DNA of 37,563 bases from Fusobacteriota bacterium (GCA_022615965.1 JAKEGG010000048.1:1-37563), one strand, 5' to 3'; shown: positions 15,866 to 25,612, counted from the first letter of the stretch. Made by a program: numbers and translations. The notes: generated by a model not told the origin, from the sequence alone.

Positions 15866-17161
15866 ATGATAGAAAGATATTCTAGAAGAGAAATGACCGA
15901 TATCTGGTCTGATGAAAATAGATATAAAGCCTGGCTGGAGGTAGAAATACTTACAGTTGAAGCTTTTGCAGCTTTAGGCAAGATAAGTTTTGAGGAAGCT
16001 AAAAAAATAAGAAATAATGCGACATTTAGTGTTTCCAGGATCCTGGAAATAGAAGAAGAAACTAAGCATGATGTAGTTGCTTTTACCAGAGCAGTCAGTG
16101 AAAGCTTAGGAGAGGAAAAAAAATGGATCCACTATGGGCTTACCTCTACAGATGTTGTAGATACAGCCTATGGTTATCTCTTTAAACAAGCTAATACTAT
16201 CATAGCTTATGACCTGGAGGCTTTAAAGGCAACCTTAAAAGAAAAGGCCTTGAAATATAAAGATGTACCTGTAATTGGCAGAACCCATGGTATCCATGGT
16301 GAACCTACTGCACTAGGGCTGAAATTTGCCCTATGGTATGAGGAAATCAACAGAAATATCGTCAGATTCGAAATGGCCAGAAAAGGTGTAGAAGCTGGTA
16401 AAATATCAGGAGCAGTAGGTAACTTTGCTCATAACCCAATGGCAATAGAAGAATATGTCTGTGAACATCTAGGTATCGATCATGCTAAAGTAAGCACCCA
16501 GGTACTACAAAGAGACAGACACGCCTTTTACATGTCTGTTTTAGCACTTATTGCCTCATCTTTAGAAAAAATGGCGGTGGAAATAAGACATTCACAAAGA
16601 ACAGAAGTCAATGAATTAAGTGAATACTTTTCAGCAGGACAAAAAGGTTCAAGTGCTATGCCACATAAGAAAAACCCGATTGGTTCAGAAAATATCAGTG
16701 GTTGTGCCAGAGTGATCAGAGGATATATGCTCACAGCCTTTGAAAACATGCCTTTATGGTATGAAAGAGATATTTCTCACTCTGCTCCAGAAAGAATCAT
16801 CATGCCAGATGCTACGATTCTTCTGGACTATATGTTAAATCGCTTTAATAAGATAGTTTCAGGATTGTTGGTCTTTGAAGACCACATGCTGGAAAATATC
16901 AATAAAACCAATGGAGTGATTTATTCCCAAAGAATAATGCTGGCACTTATAAAAAAGGGCTTATCAAGAGAACAGGCTTATGATCTGATCCAGCCTCTGG
17001 CTCTGAAAGCCTATACAGAGAAAATACCTTATAAGAATTTATTGGCAGAAAGTAAAGAGGTTTCCATTCTCTTAGAGGCTCAGGAGCTTGAAGAGTTATT
17101 TGATCCCAAATACTATTTAAACAATGTAGAAAATATCTATAAAAGAATCGGAATAATATAA
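15866..17161 (+). CDS. purB: Adenylosuccinate lyase
   Basis: 431 residues, the Bacillus-type length. It cleaves SAICAR to AICAR and adenylosuccinate to AMP. The start at 15866 follows AAAGGAG and yields the typical '[23 protein letters not shown]'. Superfamily motifs are present: '[12 protein letters not shown]', '[11 protein letters not shown]' (H141 region) and the signature '[10 protein letters not shown]' (262-271). It is not beside other pur genes. The AICAR made by the his pathway also feeds purine synthesis, but the genes are separate units here. Confidence 0.97.
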   Translation: MIERYSRREMTDIWSDENRYKAWLEVEILTVEAFAALGKISFEEAKKIRNNATFSVSRILEIEEETKHDVVAFTRAVSESLGEEKKWIHYGLTSTDVVDTAYGYLFKQANTIIAYDLEALKATLKEKALKYKDVPVIGRTHGIHGEPTALGLKFALWYEEINRNIVRFEMARKGVEAGKISGAVGNFAHNPMAIEEYVCEHLGIDHAKVSTQVLQRDRHAFYMSVLALIASSLEKMAVEIRHSQRTEVNELSEYFSAGQKGSSAMPHKKNPIGSENISGCARVIRGYMLTAFENMPLWYERDISHSAPERIIMPDATILLDYMLNRFNKIVSGLLVFEDHMLENINKTNGVIYSQRIMLALIKKGLSREQAYDLIQPLALKAYTEKIPYKNLLAESKEVSILLEAQELEELFDPKYYLNNVENIYKRIGII

Positions 17162-17174
17162 AGGCGGGTATGAA

Positions 17175-17636
17175 ATGAAAAAATTTATTATAGGACTGGT
17201 TATAATAGTTCTGGCAGGAACTGGTATCTTCTTTGCTATCAATAATTTTGGTACAAAAAAGACAGAAGAAGCAGAAGAGGTTGTCTATCCTAAGGAAATC
17301 GTCTATACAGTTTCAAAAATAGAAAGGCTTCAGGAACTACCTGACAGGCTGATTCCAAAAAGCGGCAATGAATTTCTGGTACTGACTGTCACAGGACAGA
17401 ATTTTGATCAGGTAGTCAGGAAATATAATGTTTTCTATCTTACTTTTGTAGATAGCAATAACAAAATCTATATCAACAGCTTAAATACCAATAGAGATGC
17501 AATAACCTATGGTGATCTGGATCCACAAGCTATATTTACAGGAACAATAGTTTTTGAGGTACCTAAAAATGCTCATGGAAATCTGGTAGCCTATGATGAA
17601 AACAATAAGGAAATACAAAAAATACAGATAAAATAA
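17175..17636 (+). CDS. Membrane-anchored protein with DUF4352-like extracytoplasmic domain
   Basis: 153 residues. An N-terminal hydrophobic segment (about 4-24, 'FIIGLVIIVLAGTGIFFAI') has no lipobox cysteine, so it should act as an uncleaved anchor or a signal peptide. The remainder is a predicted beta-sandwich: 'YTVSKIERLQELPDRLIPKSGNEFLVLTVTGQN' and 'FTGTIVFEVPKNAHG' recall DUF4352/telokin-like domains, where 'G..fvvv.v.v.N' and 'G.vvFeVP' recur. This assignment is tentative. It follows purB by 13 bases with a weak GGCGGG site. Its stop codon lies in the left arm of the terminator. Confidence 0.7.
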   Translation: MKKFIIGLVIIVLAGTGIFFAINNFGTKKTEEAEEVVYPKEIVYTVSKIERLQELPDRLIPKSGNEFLVLTVTGQNFDQVVRKYNVFYLTFVDSNNKIYINSLNTNRDAITYGDLDPQAIFTGTIVFEVPKNAHGNLVAYDENNKEIQKIQIK

Positions 17637-17663
17637 AACTGGGTAAGCCCAGTTTTATCTTTT
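17633..17663 (+). terminator. Terminator after the DUF4352-like gene
   Basis: ATAAAACTGGG (17633-17643) pairs with CCCAGTTTTAT (17648-17658) around a TAAG loop, followed by C and four T. The stop codon TAA (17634-17636) is part of the stem. Confidence 0.9.
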
Positions 17664-17690
17664 GAAGTCTAAGCTTAGATATGATAAAAT
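17662..17690 (+). promoter_or_regulatory. Promoter of the prmA-mtaB-HIT-gltX-glnS-kup unit
   Basis: TTGAAG (17662-17667), 17 bases, TAAAAT (17685-17690). The -35 overlaps the terminator's T-run. Start near 17697. Confidence 0.6.
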
Positions 17691-17714
17691 TATGATATTA
17701 TTTTAAGGGAAAAA

Positions 17715-18611
17715 ATGGAAAAATATTTAGAATTAAAAAAAGAATATACGGATATCAAGGAAGAGGCTTTGGAACTATTGATCGACCGACTATATGAATT
17801 TGGAGTAGAAGGAGTTGAAGTGAAGGCCCCTTTAAATAAAGAAGAAATAGATACTATAGATGGAGATTATCTGGAGCTTAAGCTTTTACAACAAGACAAA
17901 ACAACTGTTATCCTCTATATAAAAGAAGAAGAATACATCAAGAATCTTGAAAACATCAGAAGACTTATAGCTCCCTTTGATATGGCTGAGGTAGAAGATG
18001 AAGAAAAATGGCTTTTAGCTTATCAGAAATACTTTAAAGTATATAAACCAGGCAAGTTATTTGTAATTGTTCCTGAATGGGAAAAATATACTCCTAAACC
18101 AGAGGAACTTATAATTAAAATCAATCCAGGCGCTGCCTTTGGCACTGGCACTCATCCAACTACCAAGAATGTATTGGTTTTAATGGAAGAAATAGATTTT
18201 AGAGATAAAGAGATAGCTGATATAGGTACAGGCTCAGGTATTTTAACTATTGGTTCTATCTTATTAGGTGCAAAAGAAGTAACTGTAGTAGATAATGATG
18301 CTAAAGCTATTGAAGTTGCCAGAGAAAATATGAAAGAATACTTAAATATCAGTTACCAGGCAAATGATTTGTTAAAAGGTATCAATAAAAAGTTTGATAT
18401 AGTATTAGCTAATATAGTAGCTGATGTTTTATTAGACTTAGCAAAGAGTATAAAGGCTAATCTTAAGGAAAAGGGTAAAATAATCGTATCTGGAATAATT
18501 GCCGATAGGTGGCTGGAAGTTGATCGGGCCTATATAGACCAAGGCTTCAGTTTATGGAAAATGATAGAAGAGGAAGGCTGGCATACAGCCTTATATGAGA
18601 GGAATAAATGA
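17715..18611 (+). CDS. prmA: Ribosomal protein L11 methyltransferase
   Basis: 298 residues. PrmA tri-methylates several amino groups of L11. The N-terminal substrate-recognition domain (about 1-95) is followed by 'NPGAAFGTGTHPTT' (137-150), the PrmA signature, then the SAM-binding 'IADIGTGSGILTIG' (168-180), 'VTVVDNDAKAIEVARENM' and 'FDIVLANIVADVLLDL'. All are expected of a working class I methyltransferase. AAGGG precedes the ATG. It overlaps mtaB by 4 bases (ATGA). The rsmE gene that usually follows prmA in Firmicutes is absent. Confidence 0.96.
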   Translation: MEKYLELKKEYTDIKEEALELLIDRLYEFGVEGVEVKAPLNKEEIDTIDGDYLELKLLQQDKTTVILYIKEEEYIKNLENIRRLIAPFDMAEVEDEEKWLLAYQKYFKVYKPGKLFVIVPEWEKYTPKPEELIIKINPGAAFGTGTHPTTKNVLVLMEEIDFRDKEIADIGTGSGILTIGSILLGAKEVTVVDNDAKAIEVARENMKEYLNISYQANDLLKGINKKFDIVLANIVADVLLDLAKSIKANLKEKGKIIVSGIIADRWLEVDRAYIDQGFSLWKMIEEEGWHTALYERNK

Positions 18612-19891
18612 AAAAGGCAGCAATATGTATATTAGGCTGTAGAGTGAATCAAAGTGAAGGAGAAAGCTTTTTAGAATACTTTAAAAATAACGGTTACCAG
18701 ATCGTTGATTTTAAAGAAAAGGCAGATGTTTACCTGATTCACACCTGTACTGTTACTAGCCAGGCAGATAGTAAAAGCAGACAGATGATCAGAAAAGCCA
18801 AAAAAACCAATAATGAGGCTAAGGTAGTAGTTACAGGCTGTTATGCTCAAACAGAGCCAGGGGTTTTACAAAATATGCCAGAAGTCGATTTGATCATAGG
18901 GATGAAAGATCGAGATAATATTATTAAGCTTCTGGAAGAAAATGAAACTGAAAAAGTTCATATCTTTGATATCAGAAAAATCAAGGACTTTGAGAATATG
19001 ATCACCTCAAATCCAGATAAAACCAGGGCCTTTATCAAAATACAAGAGGGTTGTGAAAGCTTTTGCAGCTACTGTATCATCCCTATAGCCAGAGGAAGAA
19101 TAAGAAGCAGAGCTATATCAGATATAATAGAAGAAATAGCTGTTTTGGAAGAACAAGGCTATCAGGAAATAGTCCTTACTGGAATACATGCTGGAGCATA
19201 TGGTTTGGATCTAGGTCTGGAGCTTAGCCAGCTGATGGCAGAGATAACAGCTAAGACCACTATACCACGTGTCAGATTTGGTTCTCTTGATCCCAATGAA
19301 ATAAATGAAAGCTTTCTTAAGGAATTTAGCAATCAAAGATTTATGCCGCATATCCATCTGGCAATGCAAAGTGGTGATAATGAAATCTTAAGGATAATGA
19401 ATCGTAAATATGATTGTGAGCAATATTTGGCTACCATAGAAAAGTTAAGAAGGATAAAAGGTGAGCTTTTATCTATTACTACAGATATCATGGTAGGCTT
19501 TCCTTATGAGAAGGAAGAACATCACAAAAGATCCATGGAATTTATTAGAAGATGTCAACTAGACAACCTCCATATCTTCCAGTACTCAAAAAGAAAAGGT
19601 ACCAGAGCAGCTAAATTTCCAGAACAGGTGGAGTCGGAGATAAAAAAAATAAGAGCCAGGGAAATGGAAGAGTTAAAAAAAGAATTACATCTGGAATTCC
19701 AAAAAAAGATGCTTGGCCAACATTTGTCATTATTGATAGAAAAAGCAAATAAAAGTGAAGCTGTAGGCTATAGCGATAATTATCTTAAGGTTATAATAGA
19801 GAACAAAACTGGAATAATATTAGAAAACAATATTTATTCAGTTAAAATAATAGAGATTCAAAAAAATATTTTGATTGGAGAATTAATATAA
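18608..19891 (+). CDS. mtaB: tRNA t6A37 methylthiotransferase MtaB
   Basis: 427 residues, radical-SAM methylthiotransferase converting t6A to ms2t6A at position 37 of ANN-decoding tRNAs. The N-terminal UPF0004 domain holds the auxiliary cluster cysteines C11, C47 and C78 ('LGCRVNQSEGE', 'HTCTVTSQADSKSRQ', 'TGCYAQ'). The radical-SAM triad is C149/C153/C156 ('GCESFCSYCIIPIARGRIRSR'). A C-terminal TRAM-like domain ends the protein. The 'CRVNQ' and 'CTVT' variants point to MtaB rather than MiaB or RimO. It overlaps prmA by 4 bases and the next gene by 1. Confidence 0.95.
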   Translation: MKKAAICILGCRVNQSEGESFLEYFKNNGYQIVDFKEKADVYLIHTCTVTSQADSKSRQMIRKAKKTNNEAKVVVTGCYAQTEPGVLQNMPEVDLIIGMKDRDNIIKLLEENETEKVHIFDIRKIKDFENMITSNPDKTRAFIKIQEGCESFCSYCIIPIARGRIRSRAISDIIEEIAVLEEQGYQEIVLTGIHAGAYGLDLGLELSQLMAEITAKTTIPRVRFGSLDPNEINESFLKEFSNQRFMPHIHLAMQSGDNEILRIMNRKYDCEQYLATIEKLRRIKGELLSITTDIMVGFPYEKEEHHKRSMEFIRRCQLDNLHIFQYSKRKGTRAAKFPEQVESEIKKIRAREMEELKKELHLEFQKKMLGQHLSLLIEKANKSEAVGYSDNYLKVIIENKTGIILENNIYSVKIIEIQKNILIGELI

Positions 19892-20223
19892 TGGATTGTT
19901 TATTTTGTAAATTTGCCAATAAAGAAATACCAGTAGACTTTGTCTATGAAAATGAACATTTTTTTGCTATTAAGGATATTGCTCCTAAGGCACCTATTCA
20001 TATATTGATAATAACAAAAAACCATTTCAGAGATATAAGTCAGGTGGAGGGAGAGGTTTTAAGTTCCTTACCTACCTTTATAAAAGAGCTAAGTGAGAAG
20101 TTAGGGATAGATGAAAGTGGCTACAGAATAATAACTAATAAAAATAGTGATGGAGGACAAGAAATATTTCATCTCCATTTCCACCTTTTAGGAGGCAAAA
20201 AGCTGGGAGGTCTTGTATGTTAA
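19891..20223 (+). CDS. Histidine triad (HIT/HINT-like) nucleotide-binding protein
   Basis: 110 residues. The triad 'HLHFHLLGG' places H94, H96 and H98 in the HxHxHxx motif; the N-terminus 'CLFCKFANKEIPVDFVYENE' has the C3/C6 pair of HINT proteins. Family members hydrolyse adenosine phosphoramidates and related AMP conjugates. Position after mtaB is conserved in Firmicutes. The start codon overlaps the mtaB stop (TAATG), and its last 7 bases overlap gltX. Confidence 0.95.
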   Translation: MDCLFCKFANKEIPVDFVYENEHFFAIKDIAPKAPIHILIITKNHFRDISQVEGEVLSSLPTFIKELSEKLGIDESGYRIITNKNSDGGQEIFHLHFHLLGGKKLGGLVC

Positions 20224-21656
20224 AGGACGTAAAAACCAGGTATGCTCCAAGTCCTACAGGGTATATGCATATAGGTAATCTAAGAACTGCTCTTTATGAA
20301 TATTTGATTGCAAAAATCAACAATGGTAAATTTATTCTAAGGATTGAGGATACAGATCAGGAAAGACTGGTTGAAGATTCTGTTCAAGTTATTTTCAACG
20401 CATTGAAGCTTGTAGGGATGAATTATGATGAAGGTCCATATTATCAAAGTGAAAGATTAGATATCTATGCACCTTATGCCCATGAACTGGTAGAAAAGGG
20501 TCAGGCCTATTACTGCTTTTGTAGCAAAGAAAGACTTGAGAAATTAAAGGAAGAGCAAACTGAAAAAAGTGAATTTCCCCATTATGATAATAATTGTCGT
20601 TATTTAACTAAAACTGAGATAGAAGAAAAATTACGAGAAGGACTACCTTATGTAATCAGACAAAAAATGCCTACAGAAGGTAAAACTATTTTTGAAGATG
20701 CAGTATATGGGCAAATAGAGGTGGAAAACTCAGAACTAGAGGATCAGATTCTATTAAAAACTGATGGATTTCCAACCTATAACTTTGCTAATGTCATTGA
20801 TGACCATTTAATGGAAATCACTCATGTGGTCAGAGGTAGCGAATATCTGTCCTCAACACCTAAATACAATCTGGTTTATCAGGCTTTTGGCTGGGAAGTA
20901 CCTACCTATGTGCATCTTCCCTTGATTTTAAATGAAAATGGTCAGAAATTATCTAAAAGACTCGGGGATAAAAGCTTTGAAGACTTGTTGGCAGAAGGCT
21001 ATCTGGTAGAAGCAGTAATCAACTTCATAGCCCTCTTAGGCTGGAATCCAGGTGGAGAAAGGGAGTTTTTCACTTTAAAAGAGTTAGAAACTAATTTTAC
21101 TATAGAGGGAATAAGTAAATCTCCATCTGTCTTTGATAAAACCAAGCTTAGATGGATGAATGGTGAATATATCAGGAAAATGTCACTTGAGGAATTTGCT
21201 GACTTGGCTGAAGAAAAAATATCTTCAGTTTTAGGTGATACGTTAGATCATAAAAAAATATCTGTGCTGTTACAAAAAAGAGTAGAATTAATAACTGATA
21301 TTCCTGATATCATCAGATTTTTTCTGGAGCTTCCAGAATATACACTAGAACTTTATAACCATAAAAAAATGAAAACCAATCCGGAAATTGCTTTAGAGAG
21401 TCTAAGGCTAGCCCTGGACCTACTGAAAGAACTTGCTACAGAAGATTTCAAGGAAGAAAAGCTTCATGAACTGCTAATGGAGCTAGCTAAGGCAAAAGAA
21501 CTAAAAAATGGTCAGCTACTCTGGCCTTTAAGGGTAGCTTTAACAGGACAGGAGCAATCACCAGGGGGAGCTATTGAGCTATTGGATATATTTGGTCAAG
21601 AAGAGAGCCTAAGGAGAATTGAAATAGGTATAGATAAATTGGTTAGGGAGTTATAG
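20217..21656 (+). CDS. gltX: Glutamyl-tRNA synthetase
   Basis: 479 residues, class I synthetase. 'YAPSPTGYMHIGNLRTALYEYL' contains the HIGH-type motif (HIGN, 18-21), 'FILRIEDTDQER' follows, and 'KLSKRLGD' (244-251) is the KMSKS-type loop. The C-terminal anticodon-binding cage is complete. The start ATG at 20217 follows GGGAGG within the end of the HIT gene. It is directly followed by glnS, so this organism seems to charge tRNA-Gln with its own enzyme, and this GltX may be discriminating. That cannot be decided from sequence alone. Confidence 0.96.
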   Translation: MLKDVKTRYAPSPTGYMHIGNLRTALYEYLIAKINNGKFILRIEDTDQERLVEDSVQVIFNALKLVGMNYDEGPYYQSERLDIYAPYAHELVEKGQAYYCFCSKERLEKLKEEQTEKSEFPHYDNNCRYLTKTEIEEKLREGLPYVIRQKMPTEGKTIFEDAVYGQIEVENSELEDQILLKTDGFPTYNFANVIDDHLMEITHVVRGSEYLSSTPKYNLVYQAFGWEVPTYVHLPLILNENGQKLSKRLGDKSFEDLLAEGYLVEAVINFIALLGWNPGGEREFFTLKELETNFTIEGISKSPSVFDKTKLRWMNGEYIRKMSLEEFADLAEEKISSVLGDTLDHKKISVLLQKRVELITDIPDIIRFFLELPEYTLELYNHKKMKTNPEIALESLRLALDLLKELATEDFKEEKLHELLMELAKAKELKNGQLLWPLRVALTGQEQSPGGAIELLDIFGQEESLRRIEIGIDKLVREL

Positions 21657-21657
21657 T

Positions 21658-23316
21658 ATGATGGATTTTAAAGAAATCAATTTTGGATTTATAGATGAAA
21701 TTATAAAAAATGATCTGGAGTCAGGTGAACAAGTGACAATTGCCACCAGGTTTCCACCTGAACCAAATGGTTATCTGCATATTGGTCATGCAAAGGCTAT
21801 TGCTGTCAATTTTGGACTTGCAAGTAAATATCAGGGTACATGTAAATTAAGATTTGATGATACCAATCCCTTGAAGGAGGACATGAAATATGTCAATAGT
21901 ATTAAAGAGGATATAAGCTGGTTAGGTTTCAATTTAGATAATAACGTATTCTATGCTTCTGAATATTTTGAAAAGATATATGAGTGTGCCAGAACCTTGG
22001 TGAAGGATGGGAAAGCTTATGTTTGTGAGCTTAGTCCAGAGGAAATGAGAGAATATAGAGGGACTTTGACTACTCCTGGTAAAAATAGTCCATATAGAGA
22101 AAGAGGCCCAGAAGAGAATCTTAAGTTATTAGAAGAAATGAAAGCTGGAGTTTATGAAGAAGGCAGTATGGTTTTAAGATTAAAAATAGATATGTCTTCT
22201 CCTAATCTAAATTTAAGAGACCCAATTATTTACAGAATAATCAAAGAAAGTCATCATCATGTTGGTCCAGGTTGGAATATTTATCCGATGTATGACTTTG
22301 CGCATCCTATCGAAGATGCCATTGAAGGTATTACTCATTCTCTTTGTAGTCTGGAATTTGAAGATCACAGACCTCTTTATGAATATGTCTTAGATAGCTT
22401 AGACTGGAAAAATCCTCCTAAACAAAGGGAATTTGCCAGATTGAACATCAATTATACACTAATGAGTAAAAGAAAGCTGCTAGCTTTAGTTGAAGAAGGT
22501 ATAGTATCTGGCTGGGATGATCCGAGGATGCCAACTATTGCAGGTTTAAGACGTAGAGGCTATACCAGGGACTCAATAATAAAATTTGTGCTAGAAGCAG
22601 GTATTGCTAAAAGCAATAGTACGATAGATTTAAGCCAGTTAGAAGCCACGATCAGAGAGGAGCTTAACTATAACGCTAAAAGAGCTATGGGAGTTATTGA
22701 ACCATTAAAAGTTGTAGTTACTAACTTTCCAGAAAATGAAGTTGAATGGCTGGAGATCGATATTAATCCTGAACAACCTGAGCTAGGTAAAAGAAAAATA
22801 CCTTTTTCCAGAGAGTTATATGTGGAAAAGGATGATTTTGTTATCGAAGCTCCAAAAGGCTACAGAAGGCTTTTTCCAGGTAATGAAGTCAGGTTTAAAG
22901 GTGCCTATTACCTTAAATGTAACGACTATAAGTGTAATGATCTAGGAGAAGTAACCGAAGTATATTGTACATATGATAAGAATACCAAAGGTGGCTGGTC
23001 TGAGGATGGCAGGAAGGTTCAGGGTACGATTCACTGGTTAGCTAAAGAATATGCCGTGAAAGCCCAATATAGACTTTTTGATAAGCTATTTAATATACCT
23101 AATCCTGAGTCTGGTGATTTCCATGAAAATATCAATATGAATTCTCTGGAAATCAAGAATGGTTATGTAGAAGCCTTTATGAAAGAGGCAGAGCTAGGTG
23201 AATCATATCAATTGTTAAGGAAAGGTTATTTTACCCTTGATAATGATAGTGAAAAAGGAAATCTTGTTTTTAATAGAGTAGTATCATTAAAAGACTCGTT
23301 TAATAAAAAAAGGTAG
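21658..23316 (+). CDS. glnS: Glutaminyl-tRNA synthetase
   Basis: 552 residues, matching bacterial GlnRS (about 550). 'FPPEPNGYLHIGHAKAI' (HIGH 41-44) with Pro-Glu-Pro-Asn is diagnostic of GlnRS versus GluRS; 'LRFDDTNPLKE' follows, and 'LMSKRKL' (268-274) is the KMSKS loop. The C-terminal two-barrel anticodon domain starts around 345 ('VIEPLKVVVTNFPE'). GlnRS is sporadic in Firmicutes, where most use GatCAB. The start at 21658 follows GGGAG by 7 bases; a second ATG is next to it. It forms one transcript with gltX and kup. Confidence 0.96.
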   Translation: MMDFKEINFGFIDEIIKNDLESGEQVTIATRFPPEPNGYLHIGHAKAIAVNFGLASKYQGTCKLRFDDTNPLKEDMKYVNSIKEDISWLGFNLDNNVFYASEYFEKIYECARTLVKDGKAYVCELSPEEMREYRGTLTTPGKNSPYRERGPEENLKLLEEMKAGVYEEGSMVLRLKIDMSSPNLNLRDPIIYRIIKESHHHVGPGWNIYPMYDFAHPIEDAIEGITHSLCSLEFEDHRPLYEYVLDSLDWKNPPKQREFARLNINYTLMSKRKLLALVEEGIVSGWDDPRMPTIAGLRRRGYTRDSIIKFVLEAGIAKSNSTIDLSQLEATIREELNYNAKRAMGVIEPLKVVVTNFPENEVEWLEIDINPEQPELGKRKIPFSRELYVEKDDFVIEAPKGYRRLFPGNEVRFKGAYYLKCNDYKCNDLGEVTEVYCTYDKNTKGGWSEDGRKVQGTIHWLAKEYAVKAQYRLFDKLFNIPNPESGDFHENINMNSLEIKNGYVEAFMKEAELGESYQLLRKGYFTLDNDSEKGNLVFNRVVSLKDSFNKKR

Positions 23317-23325
23317 GTGAGAAAA

Positions 23326-25311
23326 ATGGTGGATAAAGCTGCCCATAGTAATAGAATATTAAGTCTTGCGGGATTGATAGTTGCTTTAGGTGTTGTTTTT
23401 GGTGATATTGGAACTTCACCACTTTATACCTTTAGAGCAACCTTGTTTCTGGCAGGTGGTATAGCTACTACAGATATTATCTACGGTATTGTATCTTTGA
23501 TTTTCTGGACCTTGACTATACAAACAACTATTAAATATGTGCTTATTACCTTACGCGCAGATAATAAAGGTGAGGGAGGGATATTTTCTCTTTTCACTTT
23601 AGTTAAAGAGAAAAAATTCTGGTTGGTATTTATAGCAATAATAGGTGGTGCTATGTTGCTAGCAGATGGTATTATAACACCAGCAATAACAGTTACCAGT
23701 GCTATTCAAGGTTTAAGATTATTAAGTCCTGATTTAGCACAAACAACAATAATCACTATTGTTATTGTCATACTTACTGCCTTATTTTTTATTCAAAGAT
23801 TTGGCACATCGATTGTAGGTAAGCTATTTGGACCGATGATGATAATCTGGTTTCTGTTTATAGGTTTGGTAGGTATCTATAACATAAGATTCAATCCTGG
23901 AATACTAATGGCTTTAAATCCTGTTTATGGCATTAAATTATTGTTTTCCAATCCAGTGGGACTCTTGATACTGGGAGGAGTTTTTCTTTGTACTACCGGA
24001 GCAGAAGCCTTATACTCAGATTTAGGACATTGTGGAAGGGATAATATAAAAATCAGCTGGATTTTTGTGAAAATAATGTTAGTACTTAATTATTGTGGTC
24101 AGGGAGCATACCTTTTAACTATGGAAAACCAAGATGTTACACATATCGATCCTTTTTTTGATATTATACCTAAGGAATTATTGATATTTGGAGTAGTAAT
24201 TGCTACAATTGCAGCCATAATAGCCTCCCAGGCCCTGATATCAGGCTCTTTTACCTTGGTTTCAGAAGCAATCAAGCTAAATCTTTTTCCAAAAATCAAT
24301 GTTATTTACCCAACAAAGATCAAAGGACAGATTTATATACCTTTGATTACCTTCTTGTTATGGGTAGGATCGGTTGGGGTAGTACTTTTCTTTCAGAATG
24401 CTGAACATATGGAAGCGGCATATGGACTGGCAATTACTATTACTATGCTGATGACTACTATTTTATTATTTTTCTATCTTAGAAAAACTTATAACAAAGT
24501 AGTTGCTTCGGTAGTATTTATAATTTTTTCTAGTATTGAAGGTGTTTTCCTGATTGCTAATTTACAGAAATTTTTCCATGGTGGTTATGTTACTTTAGCA
24601 ATATCTGTAATTTTAATGTTCTTGATGTATGTCTGGTTTAAAGGGTTTAGTATTAAAATTGCCAAACATGCTTCAGTGCCTATCATTAATTATTCTGATC
24701 AGTTTGATGCTTTAACTGCTGATGATAATATTCCTTGTTATGGTACGAACCTGATTTATCTTTCTGAGGTGCCTGATCCTAACAGAGTTGAGAGGAAGAT
24801 AATTTATTCAATTTTGAATAAGGTTCCTAAAAGAGCTCAACACTATTGGTTTGTCCATATAAATGTTACTGACGAACCTTATACCACCCAATATTCAATT
24901 AACAGAATCTGCAATCATAGTACCAGGGTGACCTTGCATTTAGGTTTTAAAGTCAGACAGAAAATCAATTATTTTATGAAGTTTATTATTACAGAGATGA
25001 TCAAACAAGGAGATATAGATGATCAACCAAGAAAATATTCTATCAACCTTCACAATGAGCTGGAGGATCATATTAAGATCAGTGATATGACTTTTGTTAT
25101 ATTAAATGAATATTTATCTAATTACAATGACTTATCAAAATTTGAAAACTGGATATTAAAAGCTAAGTTTTTTATTAAGAAATACACTGTATCACCTATA
25201 AAATGGTTTGGTTTAGAATACTCTAGCGTTGTTACAGAAAATGTACCTATGATCATGGGTTCACCTAAGCATACTGTTTTAACAAGAATAGATGATGATA
25301 ATCCTAAATAA
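23326..25311 (+). CDS. kup: KUP-family potassium uptake transporter
   Basis: 661 residues from the ATG at 23326, placed after AGGTGAG; a GTG at 23317 lies within that site. The N-terminus 'LAGLIVALGVVFGDIGTSPLYTF' is the Kup signature. About 12 hydrophobic segments fill residues 15-445, including 'ADGIITPAITVTSAIQGL' and 'GAEALYSDLGHCGRDNI'. The hydrophilic cytoplasmic domain follows (about 455-661). Kup proteins take up K+ by proton symport. The gene sits 9 bases after glnS in a translation-related operon. I see no riboswitch in front of it. Confidence 0.96.
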   Translation: MVDKAAHSNRILSLAGLIVALGVVFGDIGTSPLYTFRATLFLAGGIATTDIIYGIVSLIFWTLTIQTTIKYVLITLRADNKGEGGIFSLFTLVKEKKFWLVFIAIIGGAMLLADGIITPAITVTSAIQGLRLLSPDLAQTTIITIVIVILTALFFIQRFGTSIVGKLFGPMMIIWFLFIGLVGIYNIRFNPGILMALNPVYGIKLLFSNPVGLLILGGVFLCTTGAEALYSDLGHCGRDNIKISWIFVKIMLVLNYCGQGAYLLTMENQDVTHIDPFFDIIPKELLIFGVVIATIAAIIASQALISGSFTLVSEAIKLNLFPKINVIYPTKIKGQIYIPLITFLLWVGSVGVVLFFQNAEHMEAAYGLAITITMLMTTILLFFYLRKTYNKVVASVVFIIFSSIEGVFLIANLQKFFHGGYVTLAISVILMFLMYVWFKGFSIKIAKHASVPIINYSDQFDALTADDNIPCYGTNLIYLSEVPDPNRVERKIIYSILNKVPKRAQHYWFVHINVTDEPYTTQYSINRICNHSTRVTLHLGFKVRQKINYFMKFIITEMIKQGDIDDQPRKYSINLHNELEDHIKISDMTFVILNEYLSNYNDLSKFENWILKAKFFIKKYTVSPIKWFGLEYSSVVTENVPMIMGSPKHTVLTRIDDDNPK

Positions 25312-25314
25312 TTA

Positions 25315-25343
25315 TTGACTATATAACAATTTTTTTATATAAT
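25315..25343 (+). promoter_or_regulatory. Strong promoter of rpsU
   Basis: TTGACT (25315-25320), 17 bases, TATAAT (25338-25343): 5/6 and 6/6 matches. The predicted start near 25350 leaves a leader of about 47 bases. Confidence 0.85.
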
Positions 25344-25396
25344 ATTATAGTAATGACAAAATAAACCCAACCTGTATGGTGGAGGGGGGGATAGAT

Positions 25397-25573
25397 ATGA
25401 GCGAAATTAAAGTTGGAAAAACAGAATCTTTAGATGCGGCACTACGTCGTTTCAAAAGATCTTGTCAAAAATCTGGTGTTCTTTCAGAAGTAAGAAAAAG
25501 AGAGCACTACGAAAAACCTAGTGTTAAGAGAAAGAAAAAATCTGAAGCAGCTAGAAAGCGTAAATTTAAATAA
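25397..25573 (+). CDS. rpsU: 30S ribosomal protein S21
   Basis: 58 residues, the usual size. '[41 protein letters not shown]' with a Lys/Arg-rich tail is S21. It binds near the anti-Shine-Dalgarno end of 16S rRNA and aids initiation. The ATG at 25397 follows an unusually strong site, GGAGGGGGG (25381-25389 and one more G), so the upstream GTG/ATG codons are not used. It has its own promoter and terminator. Confidence 0.97.
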   Translation: MSEIKVGKTESLDAALRRFKRSCQKSGVLSEVRKREHYEKPSVKRKKKSEAARKRKFK

Positions 25574-25576
25574 TTC

Positions 25577-25612
25577 TTAGGTCTACCTAGCCTGGTAGAC
25601 CTAAATTTTTTT
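25577..25612 (+). terminator. Terminator of rpsU
   Basis: TTAGGTCTACC (25577-25587) pairs with GGTAGACCTAA (25594-25604) around a TAGCCT loop; a seven-T run follows (25606-25612). Confidence 0.95.

Noticed and set aside
23311-23328. GTG at 23317 as kup start
   Set aside because: It lies within the AGGTGAG ribosome binding site and leaves no upstream site of its own; ATG at 23326 fits better.
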